NCBI GenBank assembly: GCA_000149225.2
Contig: CM000692.1
Span: 558,001-622,000 of the forward strand
DNA from: Lachancea kluyveri NRRL Y-12651
Lineage: Eukaryota > Ascomycota > Saccharomycetes > Saccharomycetales > Saccharomycetaceae
DNA: 64,000 nt
Direction of reading: 5' to 3'
The translations under genes were made by a program, and so were the position numbers. Positions 1-9,797 of this stretch are shown here, in pieces; within the stretch, counting starts at the first letter, position 1; each line of letters starts with the position of its first letter. Under the pieces are notes generated by a model, which saw only the letters and a list, made by a program, of their open reading frames with translations, did not search any database and was not told the DNA's origin.

Positions 1-482
1 AGAATAGACTGTGATAGACTAGGTGCTATCAAACGTACGCTTAAATAGGATTTATACTGATGAATTTGTTCTGATATCTCAAATTTTTTGTTTACCATCG
101 ACATTCGTATTTAATGCTGTTTGGTTTTGGAAGACTACTTAGTTTTACAATAGTGAAGCCTAAAGCTAAATACAAAAGGTATAAACACGCAACAGTTCAA
201 AGTGTTTCGAAGCTCTTCAGAGGGCAGGAGCTATAAAAATTGATGAGCTAACCGGTAGATTGCTTGAACTAAGAGGAAAGAGCATACAGGGAAGTCACTC
301 CTTCCCACCATAGCTTGGTGTTTATAAAAAAAAAAAAAAATAAGAGATAAAATTAAGATATTTCTAGATATACAGTATATGAAGCATGGTTATAAAACGT
401 AGACACAACAGGAGTTTTTATATTCGTTTTGATTAATAGTAAAAAACCTTAGATACAAAATGACTGAATCATTTTACATAAT
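1..482. other. Intergenic, downstream of RPL2
   Basis: The left edge of the window lies 3' of the minus-strand RPL2 gene. It is AT-rich and holds a 14-base A run near 330-343. I find no open frame with coding character and no tRNA or other RNA gene. The neighbouring gene lies outside the window. Confidence 0.6.
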
Positions 483-1672
483 CTAATCTTGAGTCTTTTG
501 AGAACCACGCAACAAACCGGTTCTTCTGGCAGCAATCAAACCAGCCTTTTGACCGGAGACAGCACCTCTAGAAATGGTAGAAGCCTTACCAATATGTTGA
601 TGGTTACCACCACCGTGAGGGTGATCAACTGGGTTCATGGCAACACCACGGGTCTTTGGCCAAGAGTTTCTCTTAACCTTGTATTTGTGGAAAGCACGAC
701 CAGCCTTCAACAATGGCTTGTCAACTCTACCACCACCGGCAACAACACCGATAACACCTCTAGCGTTAGAAGAGATGACCTTCTTGGATCCAGAAGGTAA
801 TCTAACTCTAGTCTTGTTTTCATCAGGGTTGTGACCAATAACGATAACGTAGTTACCAGAAGCTCTAGCCAAAGCACCTCTGTCACCTGGCTTTTCTTCA
901 ACGTTGGAGACGATGGTACCTTCTGGGACGGAACCCAAAGGCAAGATGTTACCGACGTTCAAAGAAGCCTTCTTACCAGCGTAGATGAATTGACCGGTGT
1001 GGACACCTTCGTTAGCAATGAAGGTTTCTTCACGCAACTTATACTTGTATGGGTCACGGAAGACAACCTTGGCCAATGGGGCACCTCTACCAGCATCGTG
1101 GACAATTTGCTTGACGACGCCACGAATGTAACCGTGACGTTCAGCGTAGTCCAAGGTTCTCAACTTGGCAGCACCTTGTCTCAATCTGGTGTGGGATGTG
1201 AAAATAGAACCAGCACCCTTTCTTTGGTTACGAATAACTCTACCTGAAGAAATAGAATTAATTGTTAGTAAAGAGTTTTCAAAATGAAAAAAAAATTCAA
1301 GGACGAGAAAAAACAGAACGTTTAGGAACAGATTGTATTTGAATTAACTCAAGGCAAATGATAAAGAAGACGGATATGACTTCTAATTCTTTACAACTAA
1401 TATTCCATCGGCTGCTCACGTTTCAATATCTATAGTTTGGATAATAGAGCATCAGAGTCACTGTCAAATCCATAGCGGTTTGTTCTGTGAAATGTTGTGC
1501 CAATAAAGTATTTGTTCATTGCACAGCATATATCATGAAAAGTCTCTAATAGTCTAATAACTTCTCAAAAACAAAATTAACCAATCTCTAGAAACAAATC
1601 GTGGTAACGAACATTTGATTTCCCTCCTTAAATATGGCCTTTTTAGCCTGGTTATTATGTTGACATACCCAT
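483..1672 (-). CDS. RPL2: Large-subunit ribosomal protein L2 (uL2), spliced
   Basis: Cytosolic 60S protein uL2, which supports subunit joining and the peptidyl transferase centre. Exon 2 is 483..1243. Exon 1 is only four bases, ATGG, at 1669..1672. The 425-base intron (1244..1668) starts GTATGT, carries TACTAAC about 20 bases before its end, and ends TTCAG. Spliced, the protein is 254 residues, the same length as S. cerevisiae Rpl2, and begins [13 protein letters not shown]. The conserved uL2 segment around [13 protein letters not shown] is intact near the C-terminus. The four-base first exon is the arrangement known for S. cerevisiae RPL2A and RPL2B. A start at an internal codon near 1184 would lose the conserved N-terminus, which is why the spliced start was chosen. 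A Rap1-type site lies about 490 bases upstream. Splice junctions are read from motifs, not from RNA. Confidence 0.97.
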
Positions 1673-1779
1673 TGCTTATTGATTAGTGGTTTCTCTGCCT
1701 TTCTATAAAACCAAACAGTGTGAATAGCTATTGAGAAGCTCTTGTTTTAAAAAAAGTTGAAAAACCGGGCTGCTGTGGA

Positions 1780-2010
1780 GGGAGTCTGTGCTCTGCCAGG
1801 CAGGAGCGTGCTTCGTGGTGGGTGAGCTAGGCGGAGCGGTAGACAGGATGCGTAGCAGGTCTGGGGAGAGAGCTAGGCTCGGGGGCCTGGCAGTAGGCAG
1901 GTGTGCTAGACAGAGTAGGTGGAACGTGGGACGGTGTAGCCAGTGGGAGAGCGCGGGCAGCGGGAGGGGGAGGGAGCACACGGGCGCGAATCGACAACTA
2001 CGGGGAGGCC
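1780..2010. other. GC-rich, G-skewed island in the RPL2 promoter
   Basis: Between the RPL2 start (1672) and its Rap1-type site (2162) lies a block strikingly richer in G+C than its surroundings. By my count 119 of the 180 bases in 1801..1980 are G or C (about 66%), with G dominating the plus strand. Positions 1945..1974 hold five runs of three or more G with loops of 7, 4, 1 and 1 bases, which fits the usual G-quadruplex pattern. The G-rich strand is the template strand for RPL2. An open frame crosses the block, but it has no family resemblance and I do not call it a gene. Confidence 0.7.
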
Positions 2011-2113
2011 TGAGCTTTGGACACAGAGGAGTCCGAACAACTTTTTTTTCTACGGTTCGCACCCAATTTCTCGTTACGGAAACCTAAAAACTCTCTTCCA
2101 AAAGACATCCTGG

Positions 2114-2171
2114 TGTCCGGATGTTGTATCGTATCCCCACATAAAAGCAGATTTCTAACATATGTATGGGT
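2114..2171 (-). promoter_or_regulatory. Rap1-type sites of the RPL2 promoter
   Basis: ATGTATGGGT at 2162..2171 is the reverse complement of the Rap1 core ACCCATACAT. A weaker relative, TGTCCGGATGT, is at 2114..2124 (two changes from TGTATGGATGT). Paired Rap1 sites a few hundred bases upstream are the standard driver of yeast ribosomal protein genes. The second site is tentative. Confidence 0.6.
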
Positions 2172-2378
2172 TCTGTGTTCAGAAAAGTCAAGTGAAATCG
2201 GCCTCGAAGTGGGCGGCTATAGGACAAGAGAGGTGTAAGTGAAAATCCACACCGGAAGAAAGACCAGATTTTGTAAGGCATTACTTCAAATTAACATAAA
2301 CAAGTACAAACGTAGAGCAATTAGAACATAAACTAATAAAAAATTACAATTAAGAATGGCATTCACTTTGTTCTTAGT

Positions 2379-3308
2379 TTAATTACCATCAGCAACGGTA
2401 ACCTCACGTGTTTGCTGGTTTGTTGTGGCGGCGGCAACGACGCCAGCGGGACCAGTATCTTGGGCGGCTTCTCTAGCCTCATTCTTTTTCACTGCAGCCT
2501 TCTTGACTTCATCGATCTTGGATAGGTATGCTGCTCTCAACGTAACTTTCTTACCCATTAGCTTCTCTTTAGACAAATTTTCGACCGATTGTTGGACACC
2601 ATTTTCTTTGTCTAAAGTAACCAATGCAGCCAAGTAATACCGATGGAAATGAAAACCTTTCTTGTAACTGCGGTTTTTAAATACATATATATCGGTAGGT
2701 TCGTATTCTTTGAAAAATTCACGTAACTCGACATCAGTGGCTTTACTGGGCAAGTATCCACAATACACGGTATCCTTGGAAACGGGCTCTTCCTTTTGAC
2801 CTGAATCTGTTAGAGGCCGCACCTCTGGTTCTGTAGTCTGCTCATTGTTTGCACTTCCTCGAGTTTCTTCTGGTAATTCTTGCTCTTCAGAAACTGGAGA
2901 AACAGAAGTGCTCTTCTTGACTTTTAGTTTAGAGAATCTCGACTCTTCCTTATTGGCTTTACTGGGCTTTCTAGACACAACAGCTGGAGAATATGCTACG
3001 TATGGCTTAAGCCTCAAGGTTCTGTTATTGAAAACCTTACCGTTCAATGCTTCAATCGCTTCCTTGGCCTTGTCAGCACTCTCGAAATCAGCATAGGCAA
3101 TGCCCAATGGACGAACGCGGCTATTCCTAAAACCACGGATCGTCTGGCTAGGAATCAACACAGAGAGAACGTTATATTCCAGTAAATATCCGGTCAATTC
3201 ATCCTCTGTAGTATCAAAACTTAAATTTGAAATGTACACCCGCCTGTTATTTTCGGAAGGTTGTACAGTTTGTTGTCTTGGTGCGGAGTCTTGCTGTTCA
3301 GCGGCCAT
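2379..3308 (-). CDS. RRT5: RRM-domain protein, Rrt5-like
   Basis: A 309-residue protein with two RNA-recognition motifs. The first begins at residue 24 with RNP2 VYISNL, and its RNP1-like segment GIAYADFES follows at about 69. The second begins around VYCGYLPS near residue 180. A low-complexity, charged linker joins them, and the tail is rich in Ala and Thr. It lies between RPL2 and RPL29, the place of S. cerevisiae RRT5 (YFR032C, 289 residues). That gene is of poorly known function and was found in a screen for altered rDNA transcription. The start is the ATG at 3308. The open frame runs 7 codons further upstream but reaches no ATG. Confidence 0.88.
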   Translation of the reverse strand: MAAEQQDSAPRQQTVQPSENNRRVYISNLSFDTTEDELTGYLLEYNVLSVLIPSQTIRGFRNSRVRPLGIAYADFESADKAKEAIEALNGKVFNNRTLRLKPYVAYSPAVVSRKPSKANKEESRFSKLKVKKSTSVSPVSEEQELPEETRGSANNEQTTEPEVRPLTDSGQKEEPVSKDTVYCGYLPSKATDVELREFFKEYEPTDIYVFKNRSYKKGFHFHRYYLAALVTLDKENGVQQSVENLSKEKLMGKKVTLRAAYLSKIDEVKKAAVKKNEAREAAQDTGPAGVVAAATTNQQTREVTVADGN

Positions 3309-3748
3309 GGTATTTCGTTGGTTGGTCACAATAACTTGAAATAAAAGACAAGGGAAAAGAAGAGGGTTCTAAGCGGATTCAAATGGAGTTTTGTTAATTT
3401 ATACCTTTTTGTGATATTCAGATTCACCCCTCTTTCTTGCCTCTCATTTTGTTTCTTGTTTTTTTAATTGGACTATGTCAATAAACAAGGTTTCTGATGA
3501 CACAAAAACGAGACACTTTGCATGTGATCAGGGATGTGAAATCACGTCGCGTAACGGATACCGTGGACAAAGAACGACAAGAGAGCATACATTAATTTAA
3601 AGGTGATCAGTTTTAAAATGCATTTAGAGACACATCAATAGTAAAAAGAAATATAAATCAGTTATATAATTGTACAGAAAGAAAAAAACAGCAATGGTTT
3701 AAAACAGTAAAGAAAACAGTTTTCAATCAATCACAACGTACAACTAAC
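3309..3748. other. RRT5 promoter / RPL29 3' end
   Basis: A tandem gap between two minus-strand genes. It is AT-rich, and I see no clear regulatory element and no coding frame. Confidence 0.5.
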
Positions 3749-3940
3749 TTATTTCTTTTCAGCAGCACGCTTGGCAGCCAAGGCCTTGGCAGTACCATGC
3801 AAAGCATGCTTGTGGTTTCTTCTAAACTTTGGGTCAACACCCTTCAAAGATGGGTACTTGTAGGTCTTAGGCTTCTTGATACCGTTTTTGTGGGCCTTTC
3901 TGGTTTGGTTGTGAGCGGTATGGTTCTTAGACTTAGCCAT
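3749..3940 (-). CDS. RPL29: Large-subunit ribosomal protein L29 (eL29)
   Basis: A very small, strongly basic 63-residue protein starting [12 protein letters not shown], the hallmark N-terminus of eL29. The S. cerevisiae protein is 59 residues. eL29 is a non-essential 60S subunit protein. The coding sequence itself is uninterrupted. Just before the ATG the minus strand reads TACTAAC and then a CAG splice acceptor three bases upstream of the ATG, so the transcript probably has an intron in its 5' untranslated region (given separately). The gene lies between RRT5 and QCR6 as on S. cerevisiae chromosome VI. Confidence 0.96.
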   Translation of the reverse strand: MAKSKNHTAHNQTRKAHKNGIKKPKTYKYPSLKGVDPKFRRNHKHALHGTAKALAAKRAAEKK

Positions 3941-3943
3941 TTT

Positions 3944-4406
3944 CTGTCAAGATGAGCTTTTGTTAGTAACATTGTTTTGAAAGTAGAAGAAAAGAGAAAA
4001 CCAGGATTAAGATGGTAGCCTATGTCAACCCGTAGACGTTAAAAAAAAAAAGACTTATCCATGAATTTCCACAATGTTCGGATGAACCTGTTCTTTAGTT
4101 GGCTTGGACATAAAAAGTCCAATTCGTACGGCTCCTCGGTCTGTAGAAACTCAGGGTACATTAGCTTGTACGACAAAGGAGCGTTTTTCTAATTCAAACC
4201 CATAAAAGTATTATCATGAAATTCACACTTGGAGCACACAATACTGTTTCTCAAAACAAATTCATCTCGTCTTATTGCACAAGTATTTCACGGTGGAAAA
4301 AAGCATATATTTCGCATCTCTTTAAATCGATCCAATCGTCACTCTTTGGCTGTTGAAACAATATTCATCCTAGTTTTCTCAATCCACATATGTTAACGGT
4401 ACGTAC
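3944..4406 (-). other. Probable 5'UTR intron of RPL29
   Basis: On the minus strand, GTACGT at 4406..4401 is a good yeast donor. A TACTAAC branch site lies at about 3962..3968 and a CAG acceptor at 3946..3944, three bases before the RPL29 ATG. The 463-base length is typical of yeast ribosomal protein introns. It would explain why the tandem Rap1 sites sit about 730 bases from the ATG. The acceptor and branch site are clear. The donor choice is inference. Confidence 0.7.
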
Positions 4407-5146
4407 TGTTTAGTTGATCTGCTGTCTGAAACAAGTATACTGAAAAATCATTTACCTTTTGCAAGTACTTGTTCTTCAAGTTGGAAGGTGCTTTGGAGCG
4501 GCCACTGCGCGAACCAGCATCGAGAATCCTCGGCCCTTGCTCCCGCTGTCGGAAGAATCGCCCAGTGAATGCCGTAGGATCAACTGGTATGTCTGGAATT
4601 GCCCGTTATTCAGAGTTTAGAATGGAAAATTAAAAAAAAAATTAGAAAAAAATATGCGTTTTAATATGTATGGGTTTATGTTTATATTTTAAATATGTAT
4701 GGATGTTATGTGGTGACAAGTCAAAACATGGTGAATGTAGAAACTAGACGTCGAAACTCAGTTCACCGCCAGTGTCCATCGTGCCGTAGCAAACATCCGC
4801 AGCGTTAAAACTACGGTGCAGTAATGCCAGGGAATAGTGCGTTGGTACTCTAGATACGTTTTCGCTTATAATTCATAAGAAATGGTGTTCAAATATGTAA
4901 AAAGAAGTACAGAATGAATATCAATCTAATAAATAAGAAATCACATCAAGGCGATTATGCACTTCTATGACTTGATTCACTTTTTATTGGTTTTTTTCGT
5001 GTTGTTTCTAAGGGTTCGTTAAGAATGTTTTTTCTTTGTTTGGTTGCGTCTCTCTCATGAAGATAGAAATAAATATAAAACAGGCGAATTTGTATTACGA
5101 ATAAATACTCGTTAGTGGACAGAGGCAGGATGACAAATAACTGTAC
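4407..5146. other. RPL29 promoter and QCR6 3' flank, with a GC-rich segment
   Basis: Contains the Rap1 pair listed separately and a GC-rich stretch. By my count 38 of the 60 bases in 4501..4560 are G or C. A frame of about 70 codons is open on the minus strand across the GC-rich part but has no ATG and does not join RPL29 in frame. I treat it as non-coding. S. cerevisiae has a small unknown gene (YFR032C-B) in this interval, and I cannot confirm or exclude a counterpart here. Confidence 0.45.
4666..4706 (-). promoter_or_regulatory. Tandem Rap1 sites of the RPL29 promoter
   Basis: ATGTATGGGT at 4666..4675 and ATGTATGGATGT at 4695..4706 are two Rap1-type sites in the same orientation, 29 bases apart. 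This is the classic ribosomal protein gene arrangement, pointing toward the minus-strand RPL29. Confidence 0.75.
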
Positions 5147-6021
5147 TTACTTCAATCTGTCGAACAACTTTGGGCCGGTGCAGGAATCAAGGTAATGTTG
5201 CAAGTGGAAGAATTCCTCGACACAATCTTCTTTATGACTCAAGTCCTCGTAACCAGGCTGTTCTTGAGCCTTCTGAACCCTTTCAATACATTCCATGTAG
5301 TGGTGCACCAATGGCTTGGCCTCTTCGGTTTGTTTGCATTCTTCTCTCAAGGCGTCTAGTTGGTCGACCTGTTCTTCTTCGTCTTCGTCTTCTTCGTCTT
5401 CATCTTCATCTTCATCTTCGTCTTCGACATCTTCGGCGTCTTCCTGTTGAATATATCAAAGTTAGTTTATTGGAAACGAAAAAAAAAAAAAAGAAAGAGC
5501 AGATAATATTGTGAGTTATGTGGAAACAAATAGGCTTGGTTTTGTAGTATAGTCATTCTCCTCCGGCTCCCGAATCCAGAATCAGACCTGTGCGTTATCG
5601 TGACTCGCTCACCAAAACGCACATGTCTGGCATCAAATTGTCAAAGGAATCGGTTTACTAAAAGGTATGCAATTCATGGGAACACCAGGCAGGTGGGGGG
5701 AAAGAATATGATATTGGTCTAATTTTGCCGAACAAACTATACCGAGCTCAGGGATAAATGGTTTAATCTCAAGCCTCGATGCTCTTAGTTTTATTTTCTG
5801 GACTATCTTTAAGGGATCTCGAAGTGCTCATTCTTTTACAAAAGCTTCTGATTTCTGATTTTTGCCTAATTGTTTTTCATCACGACACCACATTTTACCA
5901 ACTATCTTCCAACAAACTACTCTTAACCCTAAAAGAAACATACTTCGTCTTCAGCCTTAGCAACGGTTGGAATAAATGCTTCTTTCAAGTCTTCTAAATA
6001 TTCAGTGATAGATGTAATCAT
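5147..6021 (-). CDS. QCR6: Cytochrome bc1 complex hinge protein Qcr6, spliced
   Basis: Acidic hinge subunit of respiratory complex III in the mitochondrial inner membrane, thought to help cytochrome c1 and cytochrome c interact. Exon 1 is 5944..6021 (26 codons, MITSITEYLEDLKEAF...). Exon 2 is 5147..5443. The 500-base intron 5444..5943 begins GTATGT, has AACTAAC near 5461..5467 and ends CAACAG. The junction is in frame. The spliced protein is 124 residues: a short N-terminal part, a run of alternating Asp and Glu, then the conserved hinge domain with LVHHYMECIERV and the CVEEFFHLQHYLD segment that carries family cysteines. S. cerevisiae QCR6 has no intron and encodes 147 residues. A CCAAT box and an E-box lie upstream. 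Confidence 0.93.
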
Positions 6022-6249
6022 TATTTTTTTTTCAATTTTTGTTGCTGCGTCTCGAGTTGTGTTGTAGTTGAATGTTGTACAATAGAGAAGGATATATCTT
6101 TTCGAAACAACAAGTTCAAGAATCGGCTACCAAGCTTGTGGCAGAATATCGGCCCAAACTTCCCACGCACAGGATCACCGCAGAGTAGCCGATTACCTCT
6201 GCACGAATAGCTTGAAATTTTTTCTTCGAGACTTTTTCTGGCCACTCTC

Positions 6250-6293
6250 ATTGGTCCGTCGCAAAAACGACTTCTCGAGCACTTCAGCACGTG
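6250..6293 (-). promoter_or_regulatory. CCAAT box and Cbf1-type E-box of the QCR6 promoter
   Basis: ATTGG at 6250..6254 is CCAAT on the coding strand, the target of Hap2/3/4/5, which drives respiratory genes. CACGTG at 6288..6293 (ATCACGTGC on the coding strand) fits Cbf1, which is known to act at QCR8 in S. cerevisiae. Both lie within 275 bases of the start codon. The assignment is by motif only. Confidence 0.5.
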
Positions 6294-7102
6294 ATATATA
6301 ACTTATGTAAACATGCGGTGCACGGATTCAGATGATCTGATGGCGGAGAAGCCTTTTGGGCGGCTACAAGCAGTGCGTCTTGATCGTGAAAAGAAGATAT
6401 TACATAATCTATCTCTCTTTTCTTTTTCTTTCCTACCCAATACAACAACTTGAGAAATATAGTGTGGTTTTAGGTCTTGCGTAAACCGATTGCTGAAGGG
6501 AGATGACGAGGAGTGCAAATAGAACGTTTTCCTTCTTTTAAGTCCTGCATCATTTATATAAGTGGCTCTGGGCCCTTGGAAATGGTTTCAAAACTAAACT
6601 TTAGATACAAATACTGTTGTAAAATTTTAAGTGGTGCTTTACTATTACAATTGTTATTATTATTATTATTATCGTCAGTAGTGCAGGTGGTTTTTCCCTT
6701 TTCTTGAAGTTTCATCTTCTCAACAAAGCTGTTAAAAAAGTGAAACGCAAGCTCTCTCCCTCTCTCTCTCTGGCAATAACTTTGAAGTTTTACCTCTGTA
6801 TCGGCATACAATGAGATAAATGACATTGCGAAAAAGTCATCGACTTGTAACACAATGCATCAAAAATACAGCCTGAACAGCACTCAATTTTTTCTAATTT
6901 TATTTGCTAACGAGCGGTGCAGCTGGTGTTTGCCAGCCTACCTATATGTTCGAGTATAGAAATCAGAAGAGCAATGTAATGCTGACCACAGCGTTGCACT
7001 TATTGGACAAAGACTAGCAAACCCAAATCCTCTACATTCAGACTGTGAATGGAACTGTGGAAGTAAAAAAAGAAAAAAAAATCAAAAACAAAGAAAAAAA
7101 TA

Positions 7103-7131
7103 AAAACGAAAACGAAAACGAAAACGAAAAC
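7103..7131. repeat. AAAACG hexanucleotide microsatellite
   Basis: Four perfect AAAACG units plus a partial fifth, in an A-rich context. A simple repeat between QCR6 and PHO4. Confidence 0.85.
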
Positions 7132-7504
7132 AGAAAAAAAAACAGAGGGTTTACATCTGGAACCCTGGAAGGAAGCGGAGATACTCGATTCAATGCTTGT
7201 GCCGTGCAGTGTTATCTTGAACATCTCAACCTTTCTAAGGGACTGTCCTGATCGCAATTTGTACATCATCTTAGAGTGACGGGAAAGCTATATAACCCAA
7301 ACAAGTAAACATTTCAGTCTTGATGGTTTATCCTTTACGGAATGTTTCTCTCGCGTAGTGCTTTGTTATTAAACACTTTTCTCACGTATTAATTTTATTA
7401 GGATATATTTCAAAACCGTCATAGGGATACGTGGTAAAGTTAGAATGATAGAAACAGGCGAGGAAAAAAAGCAGCGCTAGGAATTAAACCATACAGAGTC
7501 TTTC

Positions 7505-8534
7505 TTAACTTTCAGCCTCGTCCTGTTGCCCAGTCAAAATCTTGATATATTGACAAGCGAGTTCTACAGTGGTGGCTTTAGATGGGATAAGTACTGTTTC
7601 TTTCAAATCTTGGGGAATCAAGGCGTGTAGTTCCGTTAAAGCATTGTTCAGCCTGTTTCTCCTACCTTGTTCAGCAACTTTATGGACTTCCTTTTTTACC
7701 ACTTCATCGCCCTCAGAAACAACAACTTCGTTCAATGAAGTCTTGCTCGATCTGCGTCTTGGATTCAGTTCTGGGGTTTGGCGAGATGCAGAATTAATAC
7801 TGTTTTGCCTTGAATTATGACTTTGATGTGAAGACATTTTAGGTCTTAGTACTGGTGACTCGGTGGCACGGATTACATTGATGTTCCTCATATTAGCAGG
7901 ATCCGTTGGAGTAGCATCCCTATTGTTATTAGAGGGAAGGATGATTTTAGGATAGTTCATTAAAGTTGCGGGAGTCACGCGGGGCTCGCCACTATCTTGG
8001 TTGTATGTGGAATGCGTTGAAGAAGCAGATGATGTTGATTTCGGCGTAGCCTCTTCTGTGGTGTTGCCATGAGATTGAGAATGCCTACCGGGTGGTGGCG
8101 GCATGCTACTATCGGGTAGCTTGAACATATCGTCCCAGTTGCCGTTGGAGCCTTTGAACTTGGAAGAAATGTTTCTTCTAGAGTTTATTTGTGGGCTCTG
8201 CTTGGCAACTTTAGAGGAAGTTGTAGCCACCAAAGCAGGAGTTGAATGAGGAGTTTTCTTGGTTCTCGTTGAACTAGAGTTTTTTTTGGAAGATGCATTC
8301 GTCTCTGATAAGGTGAAATTGCTGGATTGTGCCTGGTCGATTGCAGTCAAGGCAGGTGATGAGAGTGGCGAAAAAGAACTTTTTCTGTTATTTGCACTAT
8401 GATAAGGTGTATTAGAAGTGGCAGAGGTAGGCAAACCCGGGTTCATGAACGGGGTGTTTTGAGCAGAGTATTGTGGAGCAACCATGGGAGAGACCATAGG
8501 AGAAAACAACATATCTGGCCTCACATGCTGCTGA

Positions 8535-8570
<36 letters not shown>

Positions 8571-8953
8571 AACTCCTCGTGACGCTTACCACTGTATTCC
8601 CGATGTAGCTGCTCATGGTTTTGGTCGCCATGTTCATGGCGTTGGTGTTCGTGCTGGTGGCCATCTAGCATTTCCAGGTCTAGCTGGAAATGCTCACCGG
8701 ATCGAAGACTGTTATCGTTTTTAAGCAAAGAGTGGCTTAGGTCATCCAAGTCGAGCTGTAAATTTTCAGAAGCCCAATGCGAGTGGTCGTGTTCGGTAAG
8801 AATGGTACTGTCGTTGCGATGGTCGTTGTGAGGAGCATCATCGTTGAGATAGTCGTCTACCTGCTCCAATATGCTCTTCGATGAGTTCAAACCGATGGTT
8901 TCTGATGTGATGTTATGACTCGGTAGCCCATGTGAATCTGATGGATGGGACAT
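7505..8953 (-). CDS. PHO4: bHLH transcription factor Pho4
   Basis: Activator of phosphate-starvation genes. In S. cerevisiae it is phosphorylated by Pho80-Pho85 and exported when phosphate is plentiful. The 482-residue protein ends in a basic helix-loop-helix domain (from about residue 413). Its basic region, HKVAEQGRRNRLN, carries the His, Glu and Arg positions that read CACGTG, followed by a long loop and a PSKATTVELACQYI second helix very close to S. cerevisiae Pho4. The rest is low complexity, with a polyglutamine run near residue 130 and a Ser/Thr/Pro-rich middle with possible SP phosphorylation sites. It is longer than the 312-residue S. cerevisiae protein. Its own upstream region holds four CACGTG motifs. 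Confidence 0.93.
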
Positions 8954-9797
8954 CTGCTGTCAAGTGTAGTTGGACCGTGCAGAAGTTGTCGCCGCTTTCT
9001 TTTTTGTTTTCTTCAGCTGCGTCGTCCTAGTCAACGGCACGTGTAGTGAGGGTGATAGGAGCAAGAGTATATATGTGTTTGCTTTCTAGGTTAAACAGAG
9101 TTGGGTGGAACTAACAAACAGATAGGCGGATGAAAAGTTTTCACTGGCTCAGACGTTGTTAAGGCGTTTTAAAATCCTGAGCTACAAGCCGAAGTGTATT
9201 ACTTGGTATATCCGGAGACTTGGGCCAGCGTGGAGAAATGAATGCAGACCAAGAGCGTGCGTCAGGAGTTAATGAGCTGGTAGAAAACTACGATATTCCA
9301 CAGTAAGGTGTCGTCTCAGCACTTCCTGAAACAGACTCGTAGACTTGCCCTGCTCTCAGTTTTTTAGGGGACGATACGGGACGGAACCAGCCACGCCGCA
9401 TTACGAACTTAGGATAAACAAATAGATCACGTCGATATAAATCGCAAACTAACTGTGGAAAACGACTCGACCAGACGAACGTGAGCAATCATGGCTTACC
9501 GATACTCTTTAACCATCCCTTGACCACCCATGGACCGTGTTCTCTTATCTCGTTCTTCTCCATTTACCTTTGTGCAACTCTCCTACGATTATCACGTGCA
9601 TCGTCGCTCGTGCCGTCGCCCTTAGAGATGGCCCACGTGCATTAGCAATTTGCATCCGGCAATTAAATCACTTTATTCCTACATAGCTGACTCTGTTAGA
9701 TGCTACTTTACTTACACACGTGCATGCCAAGCGTTAAGACTCATAGTTGTGGGGAGTCAGGATGCGTTTGTATCTATACACTTCTGGAAATACCTGT
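8954..9797. other. PHO4 promoter region / FAF1 3' flank
   Basis: Both flanking genes are on the minus strand, so this is the PHO4 promoter and the FAF1 terminator. It has four CACGTG motifs (listed separately). A 22-codon frame starting ATGAATGCAGACC at 9238 ends just at a possible GTAAGG, but I could not build a convincing second exon. No gene is called. Confidence 0.5.
9038..9722 (-). promoter_or_regulatory. Cluster of four CACGTG E-boxes upstream of PHO4
   Basis: CACGTG occurs at 9038..9043 (about 85 bases before the PHO4 ATG), 9593..9598, 9634..9639 and 9717..9722. The third reads CCCACGTG, which on the other strand is CACGTGGG, the high-affinity Pho4 form found at UASp2 of S. cerevisiae PHO5. 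This is consistent with self-regulation by Pho4 or with Cbf1 binding. Confidence 0.5.

Larger units (their letters stand above)
6022..7504. other. Long intergenic region between QCR6 and PHO4
   Basis: This 1.5 kb holds the QCR6 promoter and the PHO4 3' flank. Several short frames are open here, but none has family resemblance or coding character. It contains simple repeats: (TTA)n near 6653-6672, a CT-rich tract near 6750-6772 and AAAACG repeats at 7103..7131. I see no RNA gene. Confidence 0.55.

Noticed and set aside
1788-2087. Open frame of about 100 codons across the GC-rich island, on both strands
   Set aside because: GC-rich DNA is poor in stop codons, both strands are open, no family features are seen, and the location is an RP gene promoter.
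4430-4600. Minus-strand frame of about 70 codons between the Rap1 sites and RPL29
   Set aside because: It has no ATG, an in-frame stop lies just upstream, and splicing from GTACGT at 4406 would not join RPL29 in frame. Better read as promoter and 5'UTR sequence.
5520-5890. Possible C/D-box snoRNA in the QCR6 intron (GTGATGA and CTGA on the minus strand)
   Set aside because: The flanks do not form a terminal stem, the spacing is loose, and no guide complementarity could be shown.
7045-7251. Frame with Lys-Asn-Glu repeats upstream of the PHO4 3' end
   Set aside because: It arises from the AAAACG microsatellite and A-rich DNA; no conserved part is seen.
9238-9490. Possible spliced microgene: 22 codons from ATG 9238, then GTAAGG, AACTAAC near 9447 and an AG
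   Set aside because: The joined frame stops at once and the donor is weak. Likely chance in the PHO4 upstream region.
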